In this document: positions 1 through 11,299 of the stretch, piece after piece
How positions within the stretch are numbered: the first letter of the stretch is position 1
Layout: the number at the start of each line of letters is the position of its first letter
NCBI GenBank assembly: GCA_021841025.1
Contig: JAKBWA010000084.1
Span: forward strand, 1 to 35,286
DNA length: 35,286 nucleotides
Direction: 5' to 3'
Source of the DNA: Bacillota bacterium
GTDB lineage: Bacteria > Bacillota > Sulfobacillia > Sulfobacillales > Sulfobacillaceae
Position numbers and translations under genes: made by a program
Notes under the pieces: model-generated
Told to the model about the DNA's origin: nothing
The model's database searches: none
What the model saw: only the letters and a program-made list of their open reading frames with translations

Positions 1-19
1 GCGGTGTAAGGATTTGTGG

Positions 20-95
<76 letters not shown>

Positions 96-122
96 TTATT
101 TTTGTCATGCGAAATATATAAC

Positions 123-216
123 TGGCGGAGGGAGTGGGATTCGAACCCACGCTAGGCTTGAGAGCCTACTAACGGTTTAGCAAACCGCCCTCTTCGGCCG
201 ACTTGAGTATCCCTCC
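123..216 (-). tRNA. tRNA-Ser (GCU)
   Basis: This is a class II tRNA on the minus strand. The acceptor stem GGAGGGA pairs with TCCCTCC, the anticodon loop TTGCTAA gives GCU, and a long variable arm and a T-loop (GGTTCGAATCC) are present. The CCA end is encoded at 125-123. It reads AGU/AGC serine codons. It lies between tRNA-Ser(UGA) and tRNA-Arg and is probably co-transcribed with them. Confidence 0.96.
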
Positions 217-294
217 ATGCGCGAAAGCAATAATACCATATCCGAAATCAATCAGACAACCCCTGATTTTTGGAATGGATTCCAAAAACAAAGG

Positions 295-378
295 TGGCGG
301 AGGGGACAGGACTCGAACCTGCAAGCCATAAGGCGGTGGTTTTCAAGACCACTGCGTTACCAATTACGCTACCCCTCC
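295..378 (-). tRNA. tRNA-Ser (UGA)
   Basis: This is a class II tRNA on the minus strand. The acceptor is GGAGGGG, the anticodon stem is GTGGT/ACCAC with loop CTTGAAA (anticodon UGA), and there is a short variable arm (GCC TTAT GGC). The T-loop is GGTTCGAGTCC and CCA is encoded at 297-295. It decodes UCN serine codons. It is the first gene of the tRNA trio and sits just below a good sigma-A-type promoter. Confidence 0.96.
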
Positions 379-386
379 AGGCACAT

Positions 387-415
387 ATTCTAGTCTACCC
401 TAAAAACACGGACAA
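387..415 (-). promoter_or_regulatory. Promoter of the Ser-Ser-Arg tRNA cluster
   Basis: Read on the minus strand, TTGTCC (415-410) and TAGAAT (392-387) are separated by exactly 17 bases. The predicted start is a few bases before the 5' end of tRNA-Ser(UGA) at 378. Both position and spacing fit a housekeeping sigma factor promoter. Inferred from sequence only. Confidence 0.6.
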
Positions 416-493
416 ATAAAGAGTCAATTGTGTCCACTTCTGCCCGACATAACGTTAAGGTTCATATTAGCATATGGTCGATGCTTAATACCT

Positions 494-1756
494 CTAAATC
501 TCTTCTTGTCCATTTAAATATGGTCTTAACGCGCTCGGGATCTGAACATGCCCGCTAGCACGTTGATAATTTTCTAATATGGCGGCTATGGTTCTTCCCA
601 CTGCTAAGGCACTCCCGTTTAAAGTGTGCACTAATTCCGTTTTTTTAATCCCCGAAGGACGATAGCGAATACTTGCTCGCCGGGCTTGAAAATCCGTCAT
701 ATTGCTAACCGATGAAATTTCTACATACTTACCATAACTAGGCATCCACACTTCAATATCATAAGTCAAGGCCTGGGTAAAGCCCATGTCCCCCCCACAC
801 AAGATAACCGTACGATAAGGCAGTTCCAATTCCTCTAAGATGCTCTCCGCATCGCGCAGTAATTCTTCTGCTGCTTGCTCGGAATTAGCGGGCTCTTCAA
901 AACGAACCAGTTCGACTTTATCAAATTGATGCTGCCGAATCAAACCCCGGGTATCTCGGCCAGCGGCACCCGCTTCGGCACGAAATGAGGCCGTATAGGC
1001 CGTAAACTTCAAGGGTAGCGGAGTGGAGATGATCTCATCGCGAAAAAGATTCGTCAGCGGCACTTCCGCAGTAGGGATAAGATAATAGTCATGAGGCACA
1101 ACATGAAAAGCATCATCGACAAATTTCGGAAACTGGCCAGTGCCGAACATTGACGTCTCGTTAACCAAATACGGCGGTGCCACTTCTTGATAACCGCGTT
1201 CTTTGGCATGATCAAGCATAAAATTAATCAACGCGCGACTTAAGCTGGCTCCCATGCCCCGCAATAGACTAAATCGCGACCCGCTGATTTTCCTTGCTCG
1301 TTCGAAGTCGATGATCTCCAGCATTTCCCCCAGCTCCCAATGGGGTTTAGCGGGAAAAGAAAATACGGGTATATCGCCAAAGCGGTGGATTTCCACATTA
1401 TCGTCAGCCGACTCTCCTTCGGGAACTTGGGGCAAAGGCGTATTGGGCACAGTGAGAAGAAAGTCGCGCAATTCCTGGTCTATTGGCTCTAAGGAGACTT
1501 CTAATTCCTTGATTTTTTCACCGACCGCTCGCGTTTCAGCAATCAGATCCGCAACGTCTTCGTGCCTTTTCTTGCGTCGGGACACTTCCTCGGATGCCTG
1601 ATTGCGTTGAGCCTTCAGGCGCTCAATGTTCAACGTAATTTCACGTTTTTTGGCATCCAAGCGCTGGACAACATCCAAATCCACATCCACGTGCTTTTTC
1701 GCCAGAAGTCTTGCCACTGTGTCAGGATCTTGCCGTATTCGCCGAATATCAAGCAT
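494..1756 (-). CDS. serS: Seryl-tRNA synthetase
   Basis: This 420-residue protein charges tRNA-Ser with serine in the cytoplasm. The N-terminus (MLDIRRIRQDPD) and the long coiled-coil arm (about residues 30-100, rich in Lys/Glu, ending near LRDFLLTVPNTPLP) are typical of bacterial SerRS. The class II catalytic core follows, with motif 2 around TASFRAEAGAAGRDTRGLIRQ and motif 3 near NGSALAVGRT. The length is normal for the family. The start is supported by AGGCAGGAG a few bases upstream. mtnA lies 74 bases upstream on the same strand behind a T-box leader, so serS is probably controlled by tRNA charging as the second gene of that operon. Its cognate tRNA genes follow directly downstream. Confidence 0.97.
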   Translation of the reverse strand: MLDIRRIRQDPDTVARLLAKKHVDVDLDVVQRLDAKKREITLNIERLKAQRNQASEEVSRRKKRHEDVADLIAETRAVGEKIKELEVSLEPIDQELRDFLLTVPNTPLPQVPEGESADDNVEIHRFGDIPVFSFPAKPHWELGEMLEIIDFERARKISGSRFSLLRGMGASLSRALINFMLDHAKERGYQEVAPPYLVNETSMFGTGQFPKFVDDAFHVVPHDYYLIPTAEVPLTNLFRDEIISTPLPLKFTAYTASFRAEAGAAGRDTRGLIRQHQFDKVELVRFEEPANSEQAAEELLRDAESILEELELPYRTVILCGGDMGFTQALTYDIEVWMPSYGKYVEISSVSNMTDFQARRASIRYRPSGIKKTELVHTLNGSALAVGRTIAAILENYQRASGHVQIPSALRPYLNGQEEI

Positions 1757-1830
1757 TATGTACTCCTGCCTTTCCGCTCCAAAATTTGTCTCTCTATACT
1801 GGTTGCGTGGAATAATATTTCATGATTCTT

Positions 1831-2877
1831 TTAAGTGCGTTGTTCTTTTAGATGCGCTAGCGCTATGTCATAAGGCGGCTTAATGATGCCTTGTTCTGTG
1901 ATGAAGGCAGAAATCATATCGCCTGGTGTCACATCAAAGGCCGGATTGTAGGCGGGAAAAGCTTCCGGGGATATCCTTCGACCTTTAATAACCCGAATTT
2001 CTTCGGGATTTCGCTCTTCGACCACAATGTCATTGCCAGTTAACGTCTCACTGTCAAAGGTGCTTAAAGGAGCCGCTACATAAAATGGAATATGGTGGTA
2101 CTGCGCTAAAATTGCCAAACTGTATGTGCCAATTTTATTAGCCGTGTCGCCGTTTAGTGCTATACGGTCCGCACCGACAATTACGGCATTCACCCAACCC
2201 TTGGCCATAATGGACGCCGCCATACTATCCGTGATAAGGCGGGCGGGAATACGCTCCTGGTGCAGTTCCCAAGCTGTGAGCCGAGCGCCTTGCAACAATG
2301 GACGCGTTTCGTCGACAAATACTTCCTGCAATTTATTTTCCCGAAACAACGACCGAATAACTCCCAATGCCGTGCCGTATCCTCCGGTTGCCAAAGATCC
2401 TGTATTGCAGTGTGTTAGGACCCTTATTGGTTCGGAGAAAAGAGAAAGACCCGAGTCACCTAAAGCACGGTTGGCTTTAATGTCAGACGTCAGCAAATTA
2501 TCGGCAAACGCCTTGAGTTCCATAATGGCCGCGTCTTGAGACAAGCCGTTAATAACTTTCAAGGCTTCATGAAGAGCCCATGAAAGATTTACGGCTGTTG
2601 GCCGGGAATCCTCTAAACGTTTAGCGCTCCGGAATAGTTGGTGTTCAAAATCACGAGTACCTCTCAACCGCACAGACTCCAGCCATAATCCATATGCTCC
2701 GGCAATTCCGATGGCTGGAGCGCCCCTTACCGCCAGGGCCTGAATCGCGTTAGCGACCTCTTCACCGCTTTGGCAAGTGAGATATTCAACGCGTTCGGGA
2801 AGATGTCTTTGATCCAATAAATATAAGACATCTTGGTCAGAGCGGATAGCTTGGATGACGTCTTTGGAAGAACTCAT
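1831..2877 (-). CDS. mtnA: Methylthioribose-1-phosphate isomerase
   Basis: MtnA converts 5-methylthioribose-1-phosphate to methylthioribulose-1-phosphate in the methionine salvage pathway. The 348-residue protein has the substrate-loop motif RGAPAIGIAGAYG (about 51-63), the catalytic cysteine at C157 in LTHCNTGSLATGGYGT and the catalytic aspartate at D237 in VGADRIALNGDTANKIGT. These features separate it from the related eIF2B subunits. GGGAGG lies 8-9 bases before the ATG. It is the first gene behind a T-box leader and is followed by serS, an unusual pairing. No other methionine salvage gene (mtnK, mtnP, mtnN) is in the window. A FucA-type aldolase at 33,071 could act later in a salvage or shunt route, but that link is only inferred. 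Confidence 0.94.
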   Translation of the reverse strand: MSSSKDVIQAIRSDQDVLYLLDQRHLPERVEYLTCQSGEEVANAIQALAVRGAPAIGIAGAYGLWLESVRLRGTRDFEHQLFRSAKRLEDSRPTAVNLSWALHEALKVINGLSQDAAIMELKAFADNLLTSDIKANRALGDSGLSLFSEPIRVLTHCNTGSLATGGYGTALGVIRSLFRENKLQEVFVDETRPLLQGARLTAWELHQERIPARLITDSMAASIMAKGWVNAVIVGADRIALNGDTANKIGTYSLAILAQYHHIPFYVAAPLSTFDSETLTGNDIVVEERNPEEIRVIKGRRISPEAFPAYNPAFDVTPGDMISAFITEQGIIKPPYDIALAHLKEQRT

Positions 2878-2908
2878 GTTCTTGCCTCCCTCGACAATTT
2901 ACGCACAC

Positions 2909-2940
2909 AAAAAAACTCCTCCCACGTTCGGGGACGAGTT
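2909..2940 (-). terminator. T-box regulated intrinsic terminator
   Basis: On the minus strand AACTCGTCCC pairs with GGGAGGAGTT (one internal mismatch) around a short loop, and a run of seven T follows. The 5' arm overlaps the end of the T-box sequence, as expected for mutually exclusive antiterminator and terminator folds. It lies 31 bases before the mtnA start. Confidence 0.85.
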
Positions 2941-3135
2941 GTTACCCGCGGTGCCACCCCACTTGACGCCTAAACGTCCTACTTTCGTTCTGTTAACGCC
3001 AGAAATACGCCGACTCCTCGCCGGAATTACCGAAAGCGGAAAACGACTCAGCTGCCTACCGATTTTCACCAAGATACGGCTCTCTGTCAGGTTTCATCTG
3101 TCGTATTTTCTTTCTTAAGTCTCCTAACTTATTCT
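2909..3135 (-). promoter_or_regulatory. T-box leader (tRNA-sensing, probably serine)
   Basis: The minus strand carries the T-box core (2964-2944, GGGTGGCACCGCGGG) followed at once by a terminator that can be traded for an antiterminator. Upstream, Stem I is closed by AAATACG (3108-3102) with CGTATTT (3009-3003). It has a GATGA K-turn-like motif (3098-3094), an AGAGAG distal motif (3085-3080) and GCTGAG on the return strand. The 3' strand of Stem I has no AUG, which argues against a methionine specifier. A UCC at 3025-3023 is the best serine specifier candidate and fits the downstream serS. The T-box identity is firm. The specifier assignment is an inference from inspection. Confidence 0.9.
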
Positions 3136-3141
3136 ATGACG

Positions 3142-3170
3142 ATTTTGCCCTACGCATCCACCCTTGTCAA
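3142..3170 (-). promoter_or_regulatory. Promoter of the T-box/mtnA/serS operon
   Basis: On the minus strand a perfect TTGACA (3170-3165) is followed after 17 bases by CAAAAT (3147-3142). It sits directly next to the pdxT terminator and places a transcript start near 3135, just before T-box Stem I. The -10 match is only moderate. Confidence 0.6.
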
Positions 3171-3171
3171 C

Positions 3172-3208
3172 AAAAAATCAGAGGCTTGTTACCGGCCTCT
3201 GATTTTTT
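3172..3208 (-). terminator. Intrinsic terminator after pdxT
   Basis: ATCAGAGGC and GCCTCTGAT form a 9-bp stem, with A-rich and T-rich flanks that extend it. The six-A and six-T tracts on either side mean it could work in both directions. It lies just beyond the pdxT stop on the minus strand and separates the B6 synthase genes from the T-box operon. Confidence 0.85.
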
Positions 3209-3218
3209 GGCTTAAGGC

Positions 3219-3812
3219 TCAAACTTTTAACGTTTTCCTCACTTTTTCCACAAAGTACTGATGAATTCGAATATCTCCGCTCATTTCAGGATGAAAGGCG
3301 GAAACCAATAATGCTCCTTGTTCCGCCATGACGACACTTCCGTCGTATGTGGCCAAAGGTGTTACCCCGGGTCCATAGCGTGTAATCCGGGGTGCACGAA
3401 TAAACACCGCCGGAAAGTCCGGTTGGTCATGAAAAACTGAGATCCGAAGTTTGGTTTCAAACGATGACACTTGCCTTCCATACGCATTTCGATCCGCCGT
3501 AATGTCCATGAGACCAACGCGAGCGGGAGACAATCCGACAACATCGCGGGCCAGAACAATCAATCCGGCACAAGTTCCATATACAGGAAACTGATCGTTT
3601 TGCACGCGTGAGGAAATTTCATCGATAAGTCCTTCTTCGGCCATTAACATGCCGATAGTAGTGCTTTCTCCGCCCGGAATAATTAAGGCTTGAACCCTGT
3701 TAAGATCCTTTAGTGTACGGACTTCAACCGGTGTGGCTCCCGCTAACGCCAAGTGATTTTTGTGCTCACGGACGTCCCCTTGTATTGCCAGTACTCCAAC
3801 TCGTACCTCCAT
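3219..3812 (-). CDS. pdxT: Pyridoxal 5'-phosphate synthase glutaminase subunit
   Basis: PdxT hydrolyses glutamine and passes ammonia to PdxS for de novo pyridoxal phosphate synthesis. The 197-residue protein is a class I glutaminase-like fold. It shows the GGESTT motif (47-52), the nucleophilic cysteine C81 in YGTCAGL and the His-Glu pair in SAFHPEMSGD near residue 172. Its length matches the family. The ATG follows the pdxS stop codon immediately (no gap), so the two subunits are translationally coupled. A strong terminator lies downstream. Confidence 0.97.
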   Translation of the reverse strand: MEVRVGVLAIQGDVREHKNHLALAGATPVEVRTLKDLNRVQALIIPGGESTTIGMLMAEEGLIDEISSRVQNDQFPVYGTCAGLIVLARDVVGLSPARVGLMDITADRNAYGRQVSSFETKLRISVFHDQPDFPAVFIRAPRITRYGPGVTPLATYDGSVVMAEQGALLVSAFHPEMSGDIRIHQYFVEKVRKTLKV

Positions 3813-4703
3813 TTAAATCCCCCGGTCCTGCATTCGGTCTGCCGGTGTTAACGTGGCCATTTCCACTCCCGGCATCGCTTCTCCAATGTTTTCAGACACT
3901 TCGGCAATAACCTTGGGATCATTGAAGTGCAAGGTTGCGCGCACAATGGCTCTCGCAAAGGCCTCCGGATTTTGCGATTTAAAGATTCCAGAACCCACGA
4001 AAATACCGTCGGCACCGAGCTGCATCATCAAGGCTGCGTCGGCTGGACTGGCAATACCTCCCGCACTAAAATTCACCACTGGCAGTCTTCCCGTTTCCTT
4101 GACCTTGCGCACGATTTCCAACGGTGAACGCAGTTCTTTAGCTAAATCAGCCAGTTCATCATCTGGTGTGTTAATCAACCGGCGAACTTGAGCATTGACA
4201 GCCCGCAAGTGACGTACGGCTTCTACAACGTTGCCCGTTCCTGGCTCTCCCTTCGTCCGCAGCATGGCGGCTCCTTCCGCGATGCGACGCAACGCCTCTC
4301 CCAAATCCCGGGCTCCACATACAAAAGGCACTTTAAATGCCCATTTGTCGATGTGATATTGTTCGTCCGCCGGCGTTAACACTTCGCTTTCATCAATGTA
4401 GTCAACTTCCAGGGCTTCGAGAACTTGCGCCTCCACAAAATGGCCAATGCGAACTTTGGCCATAACCGGAATAGACACCGCGTGTTGAATCTTCTTTACA
4501 ATCGAAGGATCAGCCATTCGAGCTACTCCGCCAGCAGCTCGGATGTCCGCAGGAACACGTTCTAGAGCCATGACTGCAACGGCCCCCGCCTTTTCAGCAA
4601 TAACCGCTTGTTCGGGAGTGGTCACATCCATGATCACCCCACCCTTGAGCATTTCCGCTAATCCCGCCTTAACGTTGAAAGTTCCGGTTTGTTTCTCTTC
4701 CAT
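3813..4703 (-). CDS. pdxS: Pyridoxal 5'-phosphate synthase lyase subunit
   Basis: PdxS assembles pyridoxal phosphate from a pentose phosphate, a triose phosphate and PdxT-derived ammonia. The sequence has the (beta/alpha)8 barrel signatures [13 protein letters not shown] and [10 protein letters not shown], the lysine in MAKVRIGHF, and the phosphate site [21 protein letters not shown] chose the ATG at 4703 (296 residues, starting [10 protein letters not shown]) because GGGAGG lies about ten bases upstream. An earlier ATG at 4727 overlaps that ribosome binding site and would add eight non-conserved residues. It forms a two-gene unit with pdxT and lies 73 bases downstream of gyrA. Confidence 0.97.
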   Translation of the reverse strand: MEEKQTGTFNVKAGLAEMLKGGVIMDVTTPEQAVIAEKAGAVAVMALERVPADIRAAGGVARMADPSIVKKIQHAVSIPVMAKVRIGHFVEAQVLEALEVDYIDESEVLTPADEQYHIDKWAFKVPFVCGARDLGEALRRIAEGAAMLRTKGEPGTGNVVEAVRHLRAVNAQVRRLINTPDDELADLAKELRSPLEIVRKVKETGRLPVVNFSAGGIASPADAALMMQLGADGIFVGSGIFKSQNPEAFARAIVRATLHFNDPKVIAEVSENIGEAMPGVEMATLTPADRMQDRGI

Positions 4704-4776
4704 TTGTCTCTGCCTCCCATAATCCAATCCGATCAGTCGATGATGGCCAGATCGTTACGATATTAGTTTAACGGCT

Positions 4777-7284
4777 TTATTCGGCCTCGTCATCAGCCGA
4801 CACACGCGTAAAGGCTGCAACAGTGTTATTCTCTTCAAGTCTCATCACCATGACGCCATGTGAATTTCTGCCCTGCTTGGACACACCGGACACGTCCATG
4901 CGAATAAGGGTTCCGTCGCTGGAAATAACCATAAATTGCTCATTTCCCGTGACCGGAACAATACCGACCAAAGGTCCCGTTTTTTTGGTTATGCGCAGGC
5001 CGAGAACACCCTGGCCCCCACGGCCAGTAATTCGAAACTGCGCCGCATCTGTTCTTTTGCCATAACCATTTTCGGTCAAAAGCAAAAGTTCAGCTTGATC
5101 ACTGACCACGGCCAACGACACCACGCGATCTTCTGATCGAAGACGGATGCCGCGAACGCCTCTCGCCGATCGACCCATGGTCCTCACAGCATCTTCTGTA
5201 AATCGGATGATTTGGCCCCGGCGAGTGGCCAGAAGAATATGTCCTTGGCCATTGGTTTGCTCGACCCCAATTAACTCGTCGCCGGAGTCCAAATTAATCG
5301 CAATAATGCCTCCACCGCGCCACGTATTATATTCGGACAGGGCTGTGCGTTTGACAATGCCCTGTTTGGTTGCAAACACCCAGTATCTGTTCTCATCTAC
5401 AGACTGCGGCAAGGTCTGTACCGCAGCAATCCGTTCGTCGGGTTCCATCGCAATCAAGTTGGCAACCGATATGCCTTTCGCTTGCCTGGTGGCCTCAGGC
5501 ACTTCATGCACTTTTACCCGGTAAATGCGGCCTTTGTTTGTAAAGAAACAAAGGTAGGCATGCGTTGAGGCAATGAACAAATCGTAAACGAAGTCGTCTT
5601 CGCGGATGTTCCCTCCGATGACCCCACGCCCGCCACGTTTTTGTGCGCGGTAAACCGAGGTGGGAGAACGCTTAATGTACCCACGGTGAGTCAGAGTGAC
5701 AACCATATCTTCTTCAGGAATCAGATCTTCATCACTCATGTCTTTGACCGAGGGACCGATCTTGGTGCGGCGATTGTCTCCATATTTATCGCGGATTTCG
5801 GCCAAATCGTCCTTGATGATTTGATAGATCAATTGTTCATTGCCCAAAATTTCACGAAGACGAGCAATCAACGCCTGGATTTCCTTATACTCCTCTTCGA
5901 TTTTAGCTTGCTCCAATTGAGTCAAACGCTGCAACCGCATTTCCAAGATGGCATTAGCTTGAATTTCACTAAGACCGAAGCGTTCAATGAGGCCGTTGCG
6001 AGCTTTTTCGACGCTCGAAGATCCACGAATCAGGGCAATGACTTCATCCAGAAATTGGAGGGCTATCCGCAATCCTTCAAGAATGTGAGCTCTAGCCTCC
6101 GCTTTTTTGAGATCATATTGTGTGCGGCGAATGATGATGTCTTTGCGGTGGCTGATGAAATATTGAAGAATTTCTTTGATTGACAGTACTTGCGGCCGAT
6201 TGTCCACCAAGGCAAGAAGAATTATGCCGAAGGTCTGTTGCAACGGGGTATATTTGAACAGTTTGTTCAGTATCACCTTAGGCACACCATCGCGCTTTAA
6301 ATCAATCACAATACGCACGCCATGTCGGTCTGACTCGTCACGCAAGTCCGCAATACCTTCAATTTTGTGCTCGTGAACAAGGTCTGCAATTTTTTCTAAC
6401 AGCCTAGCTTTATTGACCTGATAGGGGATTTCCGTGACGATGATGCGAGATCGTCCCGTGTCAGGTTCTTCAACTTGAGCAATGCCCCGCATCGTAATAA
6501 TGCCGCGCCCTGTTAAATATGCCTGGTTGATGCCGTCTCTGCCCATAATCATGCCGCCAGTTGGAAAATCCGGACCAGGAACATACTTCAAGATGTCTTC
6601 CAGGGACGACTCCGGATGGTCGATTAGATGAATAGCCACCTCGGCTATTTCCGTTAAGTTGTGCGGGGGTATGTTCGTGGCCATGCCTACTGCAATGCCT
6701 GAGGATCCGTTGATAAGCAAATTAGGAATTCTTGCAGGTAAAACGGTGGGCTCACTTGTCGTTTCGTCGAAGTTTGCCGTGAAATCGACCGTCTCTTTGT
6801 CAATATCAACGAGCATTTCCATCGCGATAGCTGATAGCCTGACCTCGGTGTAACGCATGGCTGCAGGAGAATCCCCATCCATGGATCCGAAATTGCCATG
6901 ACCGTCTACTAACGGATAGCGGATAGAGAAATCTTGCGCCATGCGCACCATGGCGTCATAAACAGCCACATCACCATGAGGATGGTAACGGCCCAAGACT
7001 TCTCCGACAATGCGAGCGGATTTCTTATAGGGATGGTTGGGCGTATTGCCCAACTCATTCATCGCATAGAGAATGCGGCGATGAACTGGTTTTAATCCGT
7101 CTCTGACATCGGGCAATGCACGGCTGACAATCACGCTCATAGCATAATCGATGTAGGACTTTTTCATCTCGTCTTGAATATCAATGGGCATTACGTGTCC
7201 AGCATTGTCCATCCTGATTGGCGACGAAATCCGGCCCTTTGGCCAGTCTGGGAAGTCGCCTTCCTCCTTTTCTTTCGTAAACAT
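4777..7284 (-). CDS. gyrA: DNA gyrase subunit A
   Basis: GyrA cuts and rejoins DNA in the A2B2 gyrase that introduces negative supercoils. The 835-residue protein contains the breakage-reunion domain ([19 protein letters not shown]), the catalytic tyrosine Y145 in [10 protein letters not shown], a coiled-coil region, and a C-terminal pinwheel with the GyrA-box QKRGGRG, which marks gyrase rather than topoisomerase IV. The position equal to E. coli Ser83 is Val (V106, GDVAVYD), a residue linked to quinolone resistance in other species. The start is uncertain. The first ATG has a weak ribosome binding site, and ATG codons at 7212 (M25) and M32 are alternatives. gyrB is 148 bases upstream on the same strand. 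Confidence 0.97.
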   Translation of the reverse strand: MFTKEKEEGDFPDWPKGRISSPIRMDNAGHVMPIDIQDEMKKSYIDYAMSVIVSRALPDVRDGLKPVHRRILYAMNELGNTPNHPYKKSARIVGEVLGRYHPHGDVAVYDAMVRMAQDFSIRYPLVDGHGNFGSMDGDSPAAMRYTEVRLSAIAMEMLVDIDKETVDFTANFDETTSEPTVLPARIPNLLINGSSGIAVGMATNIPPHNLTEIAEVAIHLIDHPESSLEDILKYVPGPDFPTGGMIMGRDGINQAYLTGRGIITMRGIAQVEEPDTGRSRIIVTEIPYQVNKARLLEKIADLVHEHKIEGIADLRDESDRHGVRIVIDLKRDGVPKVILNKLFKYTPLQQTFGIILLALVDNRPQVLSIKEILQYFISHRKDIIIRRTQYDLKKAEARAHILEGLRIALQFLDEVIALIRGSSSVEKARNGLIERFGLSEIQANAILEMRLQRLTQLEQAKIEEEYKEIQALIARLREILGNEQLIYQIIKDDLAEIRDKYGDNRRTKIGPSVKDMSDEDLIPEEDMVVTLTHRGYIKRSPTSVYRAQKRGGRGVIGGNIREDDFVYDLFIASTHAYLCFFTNKGRIYRVKVHEVPEATRQAKGISVANLIAMEPDERIAAVQTLPQSVDENRYWVFATKQGIVKRTALSEYNTWRGGGIIAINLDSGDELIGVEQTNGQGHILLATRRGQIIRFTEDAVRTMGRSARGVRGIRLRSEDRVVSLAVVSDQAELLLLTENGYGKRTDAAQFRITGRGGQGVLGLRITKKTGPLVGIVPVTGNEQFMVISSDGTLIRMDVSGVSKQGRNSHGVMVMRLEENNTVAAFTRVSADDEAE

Positions 7285-7358
7285 TTATAGAGCGCTCGGC
7301 TGTGCCTGGCCCGGTGTCTTATGCCACAGACATAGGATAAAAAGGTACCGAGTGCATA

Positions 7359-7415
7359 CAGATTAAAACCGGACAATCTGTTTGAACTTGAGAGAGGGGA
7401 GAAGCACAAGCTTCT
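7359..7415 (-). other. Hairpins in the gyrB-gyrA spacer
   Basis: Two inverted repeats sit in the 148-base gap between gyrB and gyrA. AGAAGC pairs with GCTTCT around a four-base loop (7400-7415), and CAGATT pairs with AATCTG (7359-7380). Neither is followed by a good T run on the minus strand, so they look like RNA-processing or attenuating hairpins rather than full terminators. No clear separate gyrA promoter was identified. Confidence 0.4.
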
Positions 7416-7432
7416 GCGGCCGCACTCTTTTA

Positions 7433-9674
<2,242 letters not shown>

Positions 9675-9702
9675 TGGACTCTCCTCTCTTGGCTGAAGGT
9701 TC

Positions 9703-10221
9703 TCACTTTCTGTTCTCACAAACACTACACAAACGATAGGACTTCAGGGTAGGGCTCCCGCACCTGGCACAAGGTTGGTACCCTTCTTTGAGCCATTTTC
9801 TCACAGCCTTATGGTAATTGACTTCGACCCGATCAATGAGGGTATTGAGGTTATCGGTTTTAGGTTTGATACGCCCTATTCTGACAGAAACTTCGCCTTT
9901 TCCCATGACGGGAGGTCTGAAAGCCGTCATCCAGACACGGGTTTGAATGTCGTTGACGAATGCCGTCCCCAAAAAGTTATTGATGTTATCCCTTAAGCCT
10001 GGCAGTGAGTACTGCAATTCTTGAGACCAGGATGATGATTTCACTGCCAGCGTTAAGATTTTTGGCCTATATCCAATGACCCGCGTATGCTTGGCAACGT
10101 ATTCACCGGCAATAGACTTCCAGTTAGTCTCGACCATCCATAGCAACTTAGCTGGGCGCCACGAATATTCTTCCAAGAGTCTGTCCAAAATATGCCGCAA
10201 ATCTTCGTTTTTGAACATCAT
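9703..10221 (-). CDS. DUF721/DciA-like protein with C-terminal zinc ribbon
   Basis: This 172-residue protein has the DUF721 pattern: W-x-x-I-A-G near residue 33-39, followed by a strand-rich stretch LTLAVKSSSWSQELQY. The family includes DciA, the ancestral loader of the replicative helicase in many bacteria. After the domain there is a CxxC...CxxC module (C151, C154, C165, C168) that looks like a zinc ribbon. The ATG overlaps the recF stop as ATGA, so translation is coupled. Placement between recF and gyrB is also seen in Actinobacteria. Fold-level assignment is good. Helicase loading is an inference. Confidence 0.82.
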   Translation of the reverse strand: MMFKNEDLRHILDRLLEEYSWRPAKLLWMVETNWKSIAGEYVAKHTRVIGYRPKILTLAVKSSSWSQELQYSLPGLRDNINNFLGTAFVNDIQTRVWMTAFRPPVMGKGEVSVRIGRIKPKTDNLNTLIDRVEVNYHKAVRKWLKEGYQPCARCGSPTLKSYRLCSVCENRK

Positions 10222-11297
10222 ATCTCTCGTTTCGTTAGGCTTCCAAGGCTTATGTCGTAGATAGTAGGTTCCAGATTTTCATAGTTTCTCGCTTCCGTGT
10301 CCGTGACAATTGTTTGAGGACGGCTTCTAGCGATAAGGTGAAGAAGCCTGGAACGTTTATCCGGGTCCAACTCTGATAGAACATCATCAAGCAAGACAAC
10401 TGGTGTTGTGCCAGTTTCTCGCTCTAGAACTTCGAAGGAGGCAAGTTTCATGGCTAATGCAATACTGCGGTGTTGTCCTTGTGAAGCGTACGCCAATGCT
10501 GGGAGGTCATTAATCATAAAGTTGAGCTCATCAAGGTGAGGTCCCATCAAAGTCGTTCCACGCATTTGTTCTTCACGTTGGCGCTTTACTAGCACTGCTT
10601 CGTAATCTTTAGGGTCATTAACCGGGTTTTGGGTCCCTCCAGCCGCCAAAAAAACGTGAAGATGAAGTCCTGTTAATTGCAGGAAAATTTCTTGAACAAT
10701 GGGAACAATTTCGTTCAAAATTCGAATTCTGCTTGTCCAAAGATAGCTGCCCGCTTCTGCCAAGAGCGGATTGAAACTGGCTATAGTGCCATACAGAGTC
10801 GGATCTTTTAAGGCCTTGTTTCGTTGCAATAACGCCCGGTGGTATTGTCGAAAGAGCCGGGAGTAGCGCGCATCTATGGGCGCAATCAGCCAGTTTAGGA
10901 ATCTTCTTCGGCCTTGGGGAGATCCTTTTGACAACCACACGTCTTCTGGAGAGAAGGTGACTACTGGCAAGATGGGTCCCTCGTGGCGCTTCTTTATCGG
11001 ATGGCGAGTCATGCGGTGGCTTAATTTGAGCACACCTTGACCGTTTCGTTGCACAATCCCTTCCAAACTCAAGATATCGTTTGAGTCATGAAGACTGTCG
11101 TGCGGAAATGTGATCATTTGTTCCTGATCTTTCGGAGAGCGAAAGGATGTTCCCGTTAAAAGAACATAGATAGCCTCCAATGTATTAGTTTTTCCTTGTC
11201 CATTATCTCCTACCAATAACGTTAAGTGCGGAGCAAGGTCCAGGCGTGCTTGGGTGATGTTTCGAAAAAGCTTTATCGTAACATAATCGATTTTCAT
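10218..11297 (-). CDS. recF: DNA replication and repair protein RecF
   Basis: RecF is an SMC-like ATPase that helps load RecA at single-stranded gaps. The 359-residue protein has Walker A GDNGQGKT (30-37), a signature region near ASQGQHRSIALAMKLA and Walker B VVLLDDVLSELD, all in family order. The ATG comes two bases after the dnaN stop, and no clear ribosome binding site is visible, so it is probably translated by reinitiation. The 3' end overlaps the next gene by four bases. Confidence 0.97.
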   Translation of the reverse strand: MKIDYVTIKLFRNITQARLDLAPHLTLLVGDNGQGKTNTLEAIYVLLTGTSFRSPKDQEQMITFPHDSLHDSNDILSLEGIVQRNGQGVLKLSHRMTRHPIKKRHEGPILPVVTFSPEDVWLSKGSPQGRRRFLNWLIAPIDARYSRLFRQYHRALLQRNKALKDPTLYGTIASFNPLLAEAGSYLWTSRIRILNEIVPIVQEIFLQLTGLHLHVFLAAGGTQNPVNDPKDYEAVLVKRQREEQMRGTTLMGPHLDELNFMINDLPALAYASQGQHRSIALAMKLASFEVLERETGTTPVVLLDDVLSELDPDKRSRLLHLIARSRPQTIVTDTEARNYENLEPTIYDISLGSLTKREI

Positions 11298-11299
11298 GG

